Shown piece after piece: positions 37,814 through 46,556 of a DNA stretch of 64,000 bases (position 1 is the stretch's first letter; each line of letters starts with the position of its first letter). Both the position numbers and the translations under genes were made by a program. The stretch comes from Acetobacter nitrogenifigens DSM 23921 = NBRC 105050 (lineage in GTDB: Bacteria > Pseudomonadota > Alphaproteobacteria > Acetobacterales > Acetobacteraceae): contig NZ_AUBI01000002.1 of the NCBI RefSeq assembly GCF_000429165.1, forward strand, positions 124,001-188,000. Direction: 5' to 3'. The notes beneath the pieces are model-generated. The model did not search any database. It was not told where the DNA came from and saw only the letters and a program-made list of their open reading frames with translations.

Positions 37814-37886
37814 GGTCACGATGTAAACCAGTCCTTCGCACCTGACAGGACGCAAAGCCGGGTTCGCGGCGAGCCCGGGTTAGACC
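37814..37886 (+). ncRNA. Candidate c-di-GMP-I (GEMM-like) riboswitch aptamer
   Basis: The segment carries, in GEMM order, GGTCACG (37814-37820), AAACC (37825-37829), the signature ACGCAAAGCC (37850-37859) and CGGGTTA (37876-37882). Three stems can be drawn: CCAGTC/GACAGG (37828-37833 with 37844-37849, one A-A mismatch), CCGGG/CCCGG (37858-37862 with 37874-37878) and closing GGTC/GACC (37814-37817 with 37883-37886). It departs from the consensus: no GNRA tetraloop in the first stem, no CCTAA receptor in the second, and a shorter 5' joining segment. No downstream plus-strand gene within 1 kb is an obvious target. Confidence 0.42.
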
Positions 37887-38081
37887 CAACGCACCATCAT
37901 TCGACCACAGCGGCCCGCCCGGCCGGCCTTTCCAGACAACCGTGCGTCAGGCAGCCGCACGGTTGATCCCACGCTGGCTGCTCATACGAGAACGCCGCCC
38001 TGCCCGCTATTGGGGCAAGGCGCCGCCTCACGTCCCCGCGCCACCGCCCGGCGCAGACGGCGCCGGACGGCAATCATAAAT

Positions 38082-38828
38082 TCAGCGCAGACCGCCAGCT
38101 GCGATCAGCGTCTCTCCGGTCAACCACCCGGCATCATCGGAGGCCAGGAAGACCGCGAGCGGAGCGATATCCTGCACCTTACCTGCACGACCCAGCGGCG
38201 TCTGAGCGACGATCGCCCGCTCCATGTCAGAGCCCACAACGTTCGCAGCCTGTGTCCCCTCGGTTTCGATCAGGCCGGGATTAATCGCGTTAACCCGAAT
38301 TTGCTTCGGCCCAAGTTCACGCGCCAGTGAGCCGGTAATGGCGTCGAGGGCGCCCTTCGTCGCCGAGTAGACCGCCGCGTTGGGCGGAGTGACGCGCGAC
38401 GCGACCGAACTGATATTGATGATGCTTCCGCCAGCGCCGATGTGCGCGGCTGCGGCCTGCGCTGTCAGCAGCGCGCCCAGAACATTGATGTTGAATTGCC
38501 GGTGAAAATGCTCCTCGGTGATGCTCTCAAGCGGCGCGAACTCGTAGACACCGGAATTGTTGACCAGAATGTCCAGGCGGCCGAACTGGCTGATCGCGGC
38601 GGAGACGATAGCCTCCGCGTCGGCCTTGCGCGACACGTCGCCCTGAACAGCGACTGCCTTGCCGCCAGCGTCCGTGATCGCAGCGACGACGGTGTCCGCA
38701 CCTGACTTGCTGGATGCGTAATTGACGACAACCGCCGCCCCTTCAGCCGCGAGAGCCTTTGCAATTCCCGCGCCAATGCCCTTTGACGCGCCAGTAACGA
38801 CCGCGACTTTTCCTGAAAGTTTGCTCAT
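38082..38828 (-). CDS. SDR family oxidoreductase
   Basis: 248 residues, classical short-chain dehydrogenase. NAD(P)-binding TGASKGIGAGIAKALAAEG (residues 12-30), LDILVNNSGVYEF (NNSG variant of NNAG), catalytic Ser in INISSVASRV and YSATK, and the PLGRAGKVQDIAPLAVFLAS tail typical of this family. ATG 38828 with AAGGTG 8 bases upstream is preferred to the open frame at 39026, which would overlap tetR. Divergent from a TetR gene with a palindromic operator between them, so it is probably repressed by that regulator. Substrate unknown. Confidence 0.95.
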   Translation of the reverse strand: MSKLSGKVAVVTGASKGIGAGIAKALAAEGAAVVVNYASSKSGADTVVAAITDAGGKAVAVQGDVSRKADAEAIVSAAISQFGRLDILVNNSGVYEFAPLESITEEHFHRQFNINVLGALLTAQAAAAHIGAGGSIINISSVASRVTPPNAAVYSATKGALDAITGSLARELGPKQIRVNAINPGLIETEGTQAANVVGSDMERAIVAQTPLGRAGKVQDIAPLAVFLASDDAGWLTGETLIAAGGLR

Positions 38829-38910
38829 TGATGTCACACCTTGTTCGCCTGAGCGGAGAAGCGCGCCTGCTTCGCATGCCCTGTTTGTTGAAAACGAATG
38901 GGTTAAAATG

Positions 38911-38926
38911 TGGAGCGACCGCTCCA
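38911..38926. promoter_or_regulatory. TetR-type operator palindrome
   Basis: TGGAGCG-AC-CGCTCCA is a perfect 7+7 inverted repeat, extended by near-symmetric flanks ATG / ACAT. It sits in the 149-base gap between the divergent SDR and TetR genes. The same half-site TGGAGCG recurs at 38971-38977, touching the tetR start codon and covering its GGAG ribosome-binding site. Confidence 0.75.
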
Positions 38927-38977
38927 ACATAAGGCATATGAGATGGCGCGTTTCAGCGTTCAAGGATTTATGGAGCG

Positions 38978-39622
38978 ATGACACCAAAAAAAATCGACGC
39001 CGAACGACGTGGCCGCGGGCGGCCACAGTCTTTCGACAGGACGCAAGCGCTTTACGCGGCGGTACGTCTGTTCTGGGACAGAGGATATGACGGGACGAGT
39101 TTCGACGACCTGATCGCGGCGATGGGAATCAGTCCGTCCAGCTTCTACAATGCGTTCAAAAGCAAGGAGGCCCTGTTCCAGGAAGCGGTCGAGGCTTATG
39201 CGCAGGCGTCAGGGGCATGGTTCGACACGGTTCTGAAAGAACACGCCGACACGCGAACTGCGCTTGAGCGCCTGCTGGCGTTTGCTGCGACCGAGTTTAC
39301 GCGCATTGACCGACCGACGGGATGCATGATCGCCGTCGCCGCCACCCAATGCTCTCCGTCACAGGAGCGCCTGCGCGAACTGGTGGCGACGCAGCGAACC
39401 CAGTCGGAGAGCGCGATGGCCAATCGCCTGCGTCAGGGCGTCGCGTCGGGCGACCTGCCCGCCAGCACCGACATTGAAGCCCTCGCCGCTTTCTACATGT
39501 CGCTGATCCGCGGGATGGCCGTGCAGGCGCGCGACGGCGCCGCGCGGGAGAGGCTTCTCGAAATTGCGCGGATTGGCATGCAGGCGTGGCCAGCGAAGGA
39601 CGGCGGGTCGAACGCGGCATGA
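38978..39622 (+). CDS. TetR/AcrR family transcriptional regulator
   Basis: 214 residues. N-terminal helix-turn-helix (GRGRPQSFDRTQALYAAVRL, then GYDGTSFDDLIAAMGISPSS and FYNAFKSKEALF) and a C-terminal ligand domain with a Cys-Met pair in RPTGCMIAVAATQCSP, a subgroup pattern often next to SDR genes. GGAG directly precedes ATG 38978 and is part of a second operator half-site, so autoregulation at the level of promoter or translation region is likely. A terminator overlaps its 3' end. Confidence 0.95.
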   Translation: MTPKKIDAERRGRGRPQSFDRTQALYAAVRLFWDRGYDGTSFDDLIAAMGISPSSFYNAFKSKEALFQEAVEAYAQASGAWFDTVLKEHADTRTALERLLAFAATEFTRIDRPTGCMIAVAATQCSPSQERLRELVATQRTQSESAMANRLRQGVASGDLPASTDIEALAAFYMSLIRGMAVQARDGAARERLLEIARIGMQAWPAKDGGSNAA

Positions 39623-39640
39623 ATTCGGGGCCGCGTTTTT
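39611..39640 (+). terminator. Intrinsic terminator overlapping the tetR stop codon
   Basis: AACGCGGC (39611-39618) pairs with GCCGCGTT (39630-39637), loop of 11 bases that contains the TGA stop, followed by T residues to 39640. Confidence 0.8.
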
Positions 39641-40159
39641 CGATCTGAACTCGCTCGGCCGATTTGAGAAACCGCCGCCCCCTCGCTCCGGCGACAGAAT
39701 GAGGTGAAAAAGCGTGAAGAAGACGGATTTATATAATCCCGATTTCGACATCGTTTCGTCGTGCGATGATCCAACACAGGCGAGAGGCGACAGCCAAAGT
39801 GAGACTGTTTCGCTTCCTGGACCCACAGACCTATGCCTGCCGTCGATCTAAACAGGCGCCCGACCTGAACGGGGCGCACATTCTTACTCCGCCTACCGAA
39901 AAATTTCGGGGGACCGCTTCACGCCCTATTGCCAAGGGCGCCAGGGCTTACTCCGTCAGGCAACAGGACAAAGGTATCGGAGGCACATTAACGCGTTCGA
40001 TATATCACCTTAAACTGGCGACCCTGGCGTCTCACACTATAATGGCGGCTCTACCGTCCCACAGCCGGATGACCGCAAGCCACGAAGACGTCAGAAGTCC
40101 TTTACGATAACATCACGACCTCGGCAGCGTGTCGCTGGCGCCCCCCCCCACGATTTCGA
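39641..40159. other. Convergent intergenic region after tetR
   Basis: 519 bases with no credible gene. A plus-strand frame of 114 codons (39766-40110) has no ribosome-binding site or family resemblance. A run of nine C residues lies at 40141-40149. Base composition is a little more mixed than in neighbours, and a decayed gene cannot be excluded. Confidence 0.4.
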
Positions 40160-40654
40160 TCAGGCCTGCGCCTTGCCGTCACGCGTCAGAAGCGGTGTGG
40201 GTTGAGGTTGCCCCTCGTAATATCCAGCCTCGCGCAAGAGCCCGAAGCGCTTGACGCCCCCGACGCTGATCGATCCGCTGTCGGGATAGGTGCAGACATC
40301 TGCTGGCGGCGGCGGATTGGCTATCTGGTGCGCGATTCCTGTATCGGCCGGGCAGGAGATGCAGTCTCCGGGGTGGATCTCATACACGTGATCGCCATAA
40401 CGGAAGAGGCCTTTCCCTTCGAGCACGACGAAAATTTCGTCAGCCTGAAGATGTGTATGCGCGGGGCAAGCGCTGTGGCCCGGGGGCACCCGCACTGAGC
40501 GCATCCCAAGGCGCCCCATGCCGAAGCGTCCTGGCCCTGCGGCCTTCATCTCCGGCGTCAACGCGAGCCGAAAATGCGCCTACGCGGCAGGCACATCGGC
40601 CGCGATTTCCGGCGCCGTATGCATGTTGACGATCATAGGCGGCTTTTCGGTCAT
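40160..40654 (-). pseudogene. Cupin-domain protein with in-frame amber codon
   Basis: From ATG 40654 (GAGAG upstream) the frame reads MTEKPPMIVNMHTAPEIAAD and continues for 164 codons, but codon 25 is TAG (40582-40580). After it the same frame continues AHFRLALTPEMKAAGPGRFG into an intact cupin: HTHLQADEIFVVLEGKG (motif 1) and HPGDCISCPADTGIAHQI (motif 2). A shorter product could start at TTG 40561, but the N-terminal 31 residues fit the same protein. Either a single nonsense mutation, a sequencing error or rare read-through. It may belong to the aromatic-acid cluster that follows, though it lies 400 bases from it. Confidence 0.75.
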
Positions 40655-41064
40655 CGCATTCTCTCGCATCCACATAAGCTCAGCATTGGCGGTTCTTCCG
40701 CTAGCAAGCCGAAGCCGTCATCCTGAATACCGGTTATTGACGGCGCAGGCATCCACGCTTGTGTCTTGCATGTATGCCGTACGCGCCCGAATTCGCACAC
40801 AAACTGATCACCTCAATATTTGCCTGACGACCCGCCACATTCGACACTGTTTGCGAAACGCAACGCGAGAGAGCTTACGACGCTTCGTCTCTGCTTTGCC
40901 CCCCCAGCAACCATGGGGTCGGGTGGTCATTTTAAAAGTTACGCTAATTACGCAAATAAAATCAGTAACGACGTGACATACGCACACCAAACACACCAAA
41001 GAAAACATCAAAATTTCCAGAGTTTCAAAAATGATTCCAGGAAGCCAGTCGCTACATGCGTCTC
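40655..41064. other. Intergenic region with AT-rich segment
   Basis: 410 bases between the cupin start and the LysR stop, both minus-strand genes. The part at about 40925-41035 is notably AT-rich for this genome and contains GTGT-rich direct repeats on the minus strand; it is the natural place for the cupin promoter. Frames open on both strands here have no coding character. Confidence 0.4.
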
Positions 41065-41952
41065 TCACAAATCGAGAATATTGCGCAACGCGGCGCTCAG
41101 AACCCGTTCGTCGCGCCAGATCGCCCAGAGAGGGGCGCTGATGTCGTCCGTCGGCGGGACGAAGACCACGCCGGGAACGCCTAGCCGCGCAAGCCCTTCC
41201 GGCACAAATCCCCACCCGATCCCTTCCGCGACAAGTCCCAGAAGGCTGGTCGCGGATGAAACACGCCACCCGACCTGAAGAGTGACGCCGGATTTCGCGG
41301 CATAGTCATGGATGATGCGCTCCGTGCCGACGCCCGCATCGTCCTGGAAGCTGATCATCGGGTCATCCGACAGGTCAGCCAGCGCGAGCGACGCCTTTTC
41401 CGAACATGGATGCTGCTGCGGCAGAGCTATCATCAGCTTTTCCGTAATTGCCACACGATGGGAAAGCCCCTCCCTGATCGGCAGCGGGCCCCGGACGAAC
41501 GCAATATCAATCTCTCCGGCCTCAAGCGCGGAGACAATCTCTTCAATCCCGCCTTCGCGGAGGAGGATAGTCAGGTCGGGGTAACTGTCCCGCATCCGGC
41601 GGATCAGCAGCGGCAGTTTGCCGCCGAACATCGCCGAGGTGATGTATCCGACCGCCAGAGAACCAAGCTCCCCGCGCGCAACACGCCGCGCGACATCGGC
41701 GGCATGCTTGTGCGCCGCAAGTAGCCTGCCCGCTTCCTCCCGATAAGCAGTCCCCGCTTCGGTCAGGTCTATCCCACGCTTCCGCCGATGAAACAGCCGG
41801 ACGCCGAGTGCCCCCTCAAGACTGCGAATCTGCTGGCTGAGCGCTGGTTGAGCGATCTGCATGATTTGCGCGGCCTTCCCGATGTGCAGCGTGTCGCAGA
41901 CGACCAGAAAGGCGCGGAGACGTCGAAGGGAGAGCGATACGAGAGGATCCAT
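41065..41952 (-). CDS. LysR family regulator of the UbiD cluster
   Basis: 295 residues. HTH: LRAFLVVCDTLHIGKAAQIM then QPALSQQIRSLEGALGVRLF; effector domain with GSLAVGYITSAMFGGKLP, the group typical of BenM/CatR-like regulators of aromatic catabolism. It is divergent from the UbiD gene with 92 bases between start codons, which contain AT-rich DNA and a TATACT element (41994-41999), so it most likely activates ubiD-ubiX. Ligand unknown. Confidence 0.93.
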   Translation of the reverse strand: MDPLVSLSLRRLRAFLVVCDTLHIGKAAQIMQIAQPALSQQIRSLEGALGVRLFHRRKRGIDLTEAGTAYREEAGRLLAAHKHAADVARRVARGELGSLAVGYITSAMFGGKLPLLIRRMRDSYPDLTILLREGGIEEIVSALEAGEIDIAFVRGPLPIREGLSHRVAITEKLMIALPQQHPCSEKASLALADLSDDPMISFQDDAGVGTERIIHDYAAKSGVTLQVGWRVSSATSLLGLVAEGIGWGFVPEGLARLGVPGVVFVPPTDDISAPLWAIWRDERVLSAALRNILDL

Positions 41953-42044
41953 AAGTTAAAACATATCAAAAATGGCGTTTCGTGTGGATGGATTATACTA
42001 CTAGGAATTGTCACCCTGCTTCAATAATTCGCAGGAGCCCGGCA

Positions 42045-43562
42045 ATGACCTCCCCCAAGCAGCACGACACGACCACCGATGCGCCCGTCGACGATCTTCG
42101 TTCAGCCATAGAGTTGCTGTCCCGCCATCCCGGACAGATCATCAGCACACAACGCCCCGTGGACCCGAAAGGGGAACTGGCGGGCGTTTACAGGCATATC
42201 GGCGCCGGAGGCACCGTCATGCGGCCGACACGCATCGGTCCTGCGATGATGTTCGACTCGATCAAAGGATTTCCTGACTCCCGTGTCCTTGTCGGCGTCA
42301 TGGCCAGTCGCGAGCGCGTGGCGCTGCTGCTCGGCGCAAAGTCTGAAGATCTGGCGCATCATATGGGAAAGGCGGTCGCTAACCCGGTTCAGCCCGTCGT
42401 CATCAAATCCGAACACGCGCCTGTGCAGGAGGTCGTCCATCGCGCCGATGACGAGGGATTTGACCTGCGAACGCTGCTCCCCGCGCCGACCAACACGCCA
42501 GAGGACGCAGGCCCTTTCTTCTGTCTCGGCCTCGTGCTGGGGACGGATCCTGACGAAGGACACAGCGACGTCACGATTCATCGTCTATGCGTACAGGGAA
42601 AAGACGAACTGTCTATTTTCTTTGCGCCGGGGCGGCATATCGACGTCTTCCGCCAGAAGGCCGAAGCTCGAGGAGAGGCGCTCCCCATCACCATCAACAT
42701 GGGGCTCGATCCCGCGATCGCGATCGGCGCATGCTTCGAGGCGCCCACGACGCCATTCGGCTATGATGAACTGGCCGTCGCCGGGGCGCTCCGCGGCAAG
42801 CCGGTCGAGCTGGCGCCTGCGGTGACGGTCGATCAACACGCGATCGCCCGCGCGGAAATCGTCATAGAAGGCGTCATTCTACCAAACAAACGCATTCGCG
42901 AAGACACCAACACCGACACCGGTCTGGCGATGCCGGAATTCCCCGGTTACACCGGCCCCGCCAATCCGTCCCTCCCCGTCATCAAGGTGACGGCCGTGAC
43001 GATGCGCAAGGGCGCGATTTTGCAGACACTCGTCGGACCGGGGGAGGAGCACGTCAATCTGGCGGGAATCCCGACGGAAGCCAGCATCCTCAACGCCTGT
43101 GAAGCCGCGCTCCCCGGATTTGTGAAGAATGTTTATGCACATTCGGCGGGTGGCGGAAAATTGCTTGCGATCCTTCAGGTCAGCAAGCGCGGCGCATTCG
43201 ATGACGGCAACGCACGACAGGCGGCCATCATTGCGCTTGGTGCCTATCGTGAGCTTAAAAATGTCTTCCTCGTCGATGACGACGTTGATCCGTTCGACAC
43301 GAACGATGTGCTCTGGGCCATGCAGACCCGTTATCAGGGCGACATGGACACGATGTTTCTGCAGGGCGTGACAGGGCATGTGCTCGACCCCTCCCAGACG
43401 CCGGAATATAACCCGGCGCTCGCGTCAAAAGGCACCACTTGCAAAACAGTGTTCGACTGCACTGCGCCATGGCATTTGCGTAAGGAATTTGTTCGGGCGC
43501 AGTTTCAGGACGTTGATCCCCGCCCGTTTGCGCCGGACCTGTTTCCCGGAGGCGACGCATGA
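42045..43562 (+). CDS. UbiD family (de)carboxylase
   Basis: 505 residues. UbiD enzymes use prenylated FMN made by UbiX to decarboxylate aromatic or alpha,beta-unsaturated acids. Seen: [20 protein letters not shown] (substrate arginine region), [16 protein letters not shown], the acidic [13 protein letters not shown] motif, EFPGYTGP and [22 protein letters not shown] lies 8 bases before ATG 42045. ATGA overlap with ubiX, divergent LysR regulator and a downstream TIM-barrel gene argue for a catabolic decarboxylase rather than the ubiquinone pathway enzyme; the substrate (e.g. a hydroxybenzoate) is not readable. Confidence 0.93.
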   Translation: MTSPKQHDTTTDAPVDDLRSAIELLSRHPGQIISTQRPVDPKGELAGVYRHIGAGGTVMRPTRIGPAMMFDSIKGFPDSRVLVGVMASRERVALLLGAKSEDLAHHMGKAVANPVQPVVIKSEHAPVQEVVHRADDEGFDLRTLLPAPTNTPEDAGPFFCLGLVLGTDPDEGHSDVTIHRLCVQGKDELSIFFAPGRHIDVFRQKAEARGEALPITINMGLDPAIAIGACFEAPTTPFGYDELAVAGALRGKPVELAPAVTVDQHAIARAEIVIEGVILPNKRIREDTNTDTGLAMPEFPGYTGPANPSLPVIKVTAVTMRKGAILQTLVGPGEEHVNLAGIPTEASILNACEAALPGFVKNVYAHSAGGGKLLAILQVSKRGAFDDGNARQAAIIALGAYRELKNVFLVDDDVDPFDTNDVLWAMQTRYQGDMDTMFLQGVTGHVLDPSQTPEYNPALASKGTTCKTVFDCTAPWHLRKEFVRAQFQDVDPRPFAPDLFPGGDA

Positions 43563-44125
43563 GCGCCAACCGCCCGCTCATCATCGGCATAACCGGCGCC
43601 ACGGGGATCGTTCTGGGCGTGCGCGCACTGGAAATGTGCCGTGAACTTGGCGTTGAAACCCATCTGGTCGTAAGTCAGGCCGGTGAAATGACCCGCGCCT
43701 ACGAGACCGATCTGGACCGCGAGCAGCTTCACGCGCTTGCTGATCATGTGCATCCGGTCAAGGACGTCGGCGCGAGCATCGCCAGCGGCAGTTTCCGGAC
43801 AATGGGCATGCTGATCGCGCCATGCTCGGTCCGCACACTCGCCGAAGTGGCGACGGGCGTCACCACGACACTTCTGACACGCGCCGCCGACGTCGTTCTG
43901 AAAGAGCGACGGCGACTTGTCATGATGGTGCGCGAAGCTCCGTTGCACGCAGGGCATATTCGCAACATGCTCGCCGTGACAGAGATGGGAGGCATTATCC
44001 AGCCTCCGGTGCCCGCCTTTTACACCAAGCCTCAATCCGTCAGCGATATCGTCGATCATTGCGTCGCGCGCGCACTCGACTGTTTCGGCATCGACGTGCC
44101 CACGATGCAACGGTGGGGTGAATAG
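43559..44125 (+). CDS. ubiX: Flavin prenyltransferase UbiX
   Basis: 188 residues. UbiX attaches a dimethylallyl group to FMN, making the cofactor of its UbiD partner. Family features: [19 protein letters not shown], the phosphate/FMN site [42 protein letters not shown] and [12 protein letters not shown]. The start codon overlaps the ubiD stop (ATGA), so the pair is translated together, a usual arrangement for dedicated decarboxylase modules. Confidence 0.95.
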   Translation: MSANRPLIIGITGATGIVLGVRALEMCRELGVETHLVVSQAGEMTRAYETDLDREQLHALADHVHPVKDVGASIASGSFRTMGMLIAPCSVRTLAEVATGVTTTLLTRAADVVLKERRRLVMMVREAPLHAGHIRNMLAVTEMGGIIQPPVPAFYTKPQSVSDIVDHCVARALDCFGIDVPTMQRWGE

Positions 44126-44181
44126 ACCACCGAGGCGACAGCAAACGCTCCGCAGTGATAATCGTAGGAAGAAGCAGTCAT

Positions 44182-45033
44182 ATGTCGATTCTGTCGCGGC
44201 TACATATCAGCGAGGTCAGCACGAAAAATCTGACGCTGCGGGAGGACGCAAAGCTCTATCGGCGACATGGGCTGGGGATCGAGCTTTGGGAATCAAAGTT
44301 CAGTCACGATAATTTTGAAGCGGAGATCGACTGGCTCGGCGAGCAGGACATTCACGTCAGCTCGCTACAACCCCAGATAATGACTGTTTTCCCTTCCATG
44401 TCTGTTCAGGAACCGCACGATCCGGACGAACGTGTCAGGTTATTCTGCCGCGCGGTTGATCGTTTTTCTCGAATTCTGAAGGGACGCGTCATACCAACCC
44501 AGACAGGAGCCGTCCCGACCGGCGACGAGGATCTGGTCTGGAGAACTTCTGTCGAAGCTTACAAGAAAATCGCAGACTATGCCGCCAGACGGGACGTAAA
44601 AATCGCGCTGGAGCCTCTTGGAGCCTCGCTGATGAACCGAAGCACCATCGTCTCAAATATTGTGACGGCGTTGGAAATGCTGGATGAAGTCAATCATCCG
44701 AACTTCGGCATCTGCGCAGATTCTTACAATCTTTGGGAAAGCGCGGCGCTCGATCAGGTTTCTCTCTGCGGTGAAAAACTCTTTCTGGTGCATCTCGCGG
44801 ATTGGCGTCGCCCGCGTAATTTTCACGATCGCCATATCCCCGGCGACGGCGTCATCCCCAACGGAGAATTTCTCAGGCGCATTCACGATACAGGTTATAC
44901 AGGCGACTATGTCGTCGAACTCTTCTCCGACGGCGTCACCAACTCTCTGTGGTCCCAAGATCCAGAGTCTGTTGTAAGACGCATCAGACAGGGCGTCGAA
45001 ACCGCTGCCGAAGAATCAGGAGCGACGGCATAA
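44182..45033 (+). CDS. Xylose-isomerase-like TIM-barrel protein
   Basis: 283 residues of the sugar phosphate isomerase/epimerase (AP endonuclease 2-type TIM barrel) superfamily. Likely metal ligands are the acidic and His residues in VKIALEPLGASLM, FGICADSYNLW, KLFLVHLADWRRP and DYVVELFSDG. The fold also houses 3-dehydroshikimate dehydratases and inosose enzymes, and a dehydratase making an aromatic acid for the adjoining UbiD would make sense, but the sequence alone does not decide. AGGAAGA precedes ATG 44182; 56 bases after ubiX. Confidence 0.85.
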   Translation: MSILSRLHISEVSTKNLTLREDAKLYRRHGLGIELWESKFSHDNFEAEIDWLGEQDIHVSSLQPQIMTVFPSMSVQEPHDPDERVRLFCRAVDRFSRILKGRVIPTQTGAVPTGDEDLVWRTSVEAYKKIADYAARRDVKIALEPLGASLMNRSTIVSNIVTALEMLDEVNHPNFGICADSYNLWESAALDQVSLCGEKLFLVHLADWRRPRNFHDRHIPGDGVIPNGEFLRRIHDTGYTGDYVVELFSDGVTNSLWSQDPESVVRRIRQGVETAAEESGATA

Positions 45034-45391
45034 CCGCAGCTTTGGTCGCACTGTTTCACCGCTCGGGTTGTTTTAACGCGCTTCCTGTCCGACCGAACAC
45101 TTCTCCATCCGATCGACTGATGTCCGCTGTTCTGGCCATCGTCCTTCAACGAAAACAGAACTTGGCAGCGTTGGCCTCCATGTATCTTGCCCTCGAGCAC
45201 TATGTATTTGGCGTGATGGAAAACGATCCACCGACACGTTCAAGCGGCACAAAGTGAAAGTTTTCTCCGCCCATGAGGGCGCCAAAGGGGCGAACGCCCC
45301 GAAAATCCGCCGGACGGCCGCCCTGCCATCGCTCTCAGTGAGACTGACGCAACACAGCTGACATGACCTGCAGGTATGCGACGTCCATGCC
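45034..45391. other. Convergent intergenic region after the UbiD cluster
   Basis: 358 bases. Contains a GGGGC-GAAC-GCCCC hairpin (45287-45300) without U tract. Frames open here show no motif or ribosome-binding site. Confidence 0.4.
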
Positions 45392-46285
45392 TCAGCGAGC
45401 GCCAGGATCACCAATGACTTCATTCAGGGCCGCAGCAACCTTGTCCATACCCGCCTGATTGGGATGATACGGAACCGGAGCAGCCCACCCTGGGGTTTTC
45501 TGCGGATGATAACCCGCGACATAGGGAACCTCCGCACAGACTTCATGACCGGCGCCGATCACGGAGCTGGGCACTACGCCGACGCCGTTGCGTCGGGCGG
45601 CGCCGCCGATGATCTGGGCCAGACGCACGTAGCGCGCGCGCATTCGCACGGCGTCGTCCGGCGCAAGCGGCAGAGCTGCGCAGGATTCCGCCGCACGACC
45701 GGGAACCGCTGGCAGATAACCGAGCAGCACGATGCGCGCCGCAGGCGCCCGACGGCGCACCTCCGTCACGACCCTGTCCAGAGATTCCGGTAACACCGCG
45801 ATCCGACGCTCTACCTCCGCGGGATCCGTAACGCGGCAATTCGCGCCGCCAGTATCGCGGCATGACAGCCCCATCAGGTCGGTGACGTAATTGACATCGT
45901 TCCCGCCAATAAGGATCGAAACAAGTCGCGCATCAGGAGTGACCGCTTCGATCTGGGCCGGCAGCCCATACTGGCCGTGCTCAAGGATGTTAGCCGTAGT
46001 CGCGCCCGAACAGGAAACGTCGACAAGCTTCAGACCGCGCGCTCTGGCGACGATATCCGCGAAATTCGACGCCGAACGACGACACCCGCCAGCGGATACG
46101 ATGGGCGCGCCGACACCCGGGCCTGCGGCGTATGAACTGCCCATCGAGACATAAAGATCTCCAGTGCCCGGCGCCGATGAGCGGGCGACGGCGGGCGCGG
46201 ACAGAACCGCCGCCAGCAGAAGCGTCAAGATGGCTTTTAACGCCTGAGAAAAAAGCAAACCGAAGCTATACACATGACGCTTCAT
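45392..46285 (-). CDS. Secreted SGNH/GDSL-family hydrolase
   Basis: 297 residues. A signal peptide (ALKAILTLLLAAVLSAPAVA) indicates export. Block I is YVSMGSSYAAGPG, in which the usual GDS is GSS; block III is ILIGGNDVNYV; block V is VPYHPNQAGMD with the catalytic His. Several cysteines (GGCRRS, DVSCSG, SCRDTGGANCR, ESCAAL, HEVCAE) could form disulfides, in line with secreted lipases of this type. Likely an extracytoplasmic esterase or lipase; substrate unknown. The ribosome-binding site before ATG 46285 is weak. Confidence 0.87.
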   Translation of the reverse strand: MKRHVYSFGLLFSQALKAILTLLLAAVLSAPAVARSSAPGTGDLYVSMGSSYAAGPGVGAPIVSAGGCRRSASNFADIVARARGLKLVDVSCSGATTANILEHGQYGLPAQIEAVTPDARLVSILIGGNDVNYVTDLMGLSCRDTGGANCRVTDPAEVERRIAVLPESLDRVVTEVRRRAPAARIVLLGYLPAVPGRAAESCAALPLAPDDAVRMRARYVRLAQIIGGAARRNGVGVVPSSVIGAGHEVCAEVPYVAGYHPQKTPGWAAPVPYHPNQAGMDKVAAALNEVIGDPGAR

Positions 46286-46556
46286 AGGCAGTCTTTCACG
46301 AAAATCAGGCGGGCCTGCGGCTGGCGGGCGCCAATTGCAGAATTGCGTTTGAATGCGACGCCTGCGCCCTGTTCGACGCAAGACATGTCCCCTCGGACGA
46401 AAACGCTGGAGCCCGAGAGGGCGCACGAAACAATGGCGGCCTGAAGCATGGCCAACGACCCGATATTCAGTGCAAATGCCCCCACAAGACAATGCTGACC
46501 TTGGCTATGAAAAAATACCGACGTTACGCCCCACCGCAGACAACAGGATACCCGGA

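Larger units (their letters stand above)
37617..38081. other. Long intergenic region upstream of pstC
   Basis: 465 bases between the pstC start and the SDR stop. It holds a Pho-box-like sequence (37682-37702), a c-di-GMP-I riboswitch-like element on the plus strand (37814-37886) and a perfect 9-bp hairpin AACCGTGCG / CGCACGGTT (37938-37964, 9-base loop, no U tract). No credible coding frame follows the RNA element on the plus strand. Confidence 0.6.

Noticed and set aside
37938-37964. Perfect 9-bp hairpin as expression platform of the GEMM-like RNA
   Set aside because: It has no U tract and no ribosome-binding site or gene behind it, so it cannot be called a terminator or sequestor; left as a plain hairpin in the intergenic entry.
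39766-40110. Plus-strand frame of 114 codons after tetR
   Set aside because: No ribosome-binding site, follows a terminator, and shows no motif.
40141-40149. Run of nine C residues before the cupin stop
   Set aside because: Outside the coding frame (the stop is at 40160), so not a phase-variable tract of that gene.
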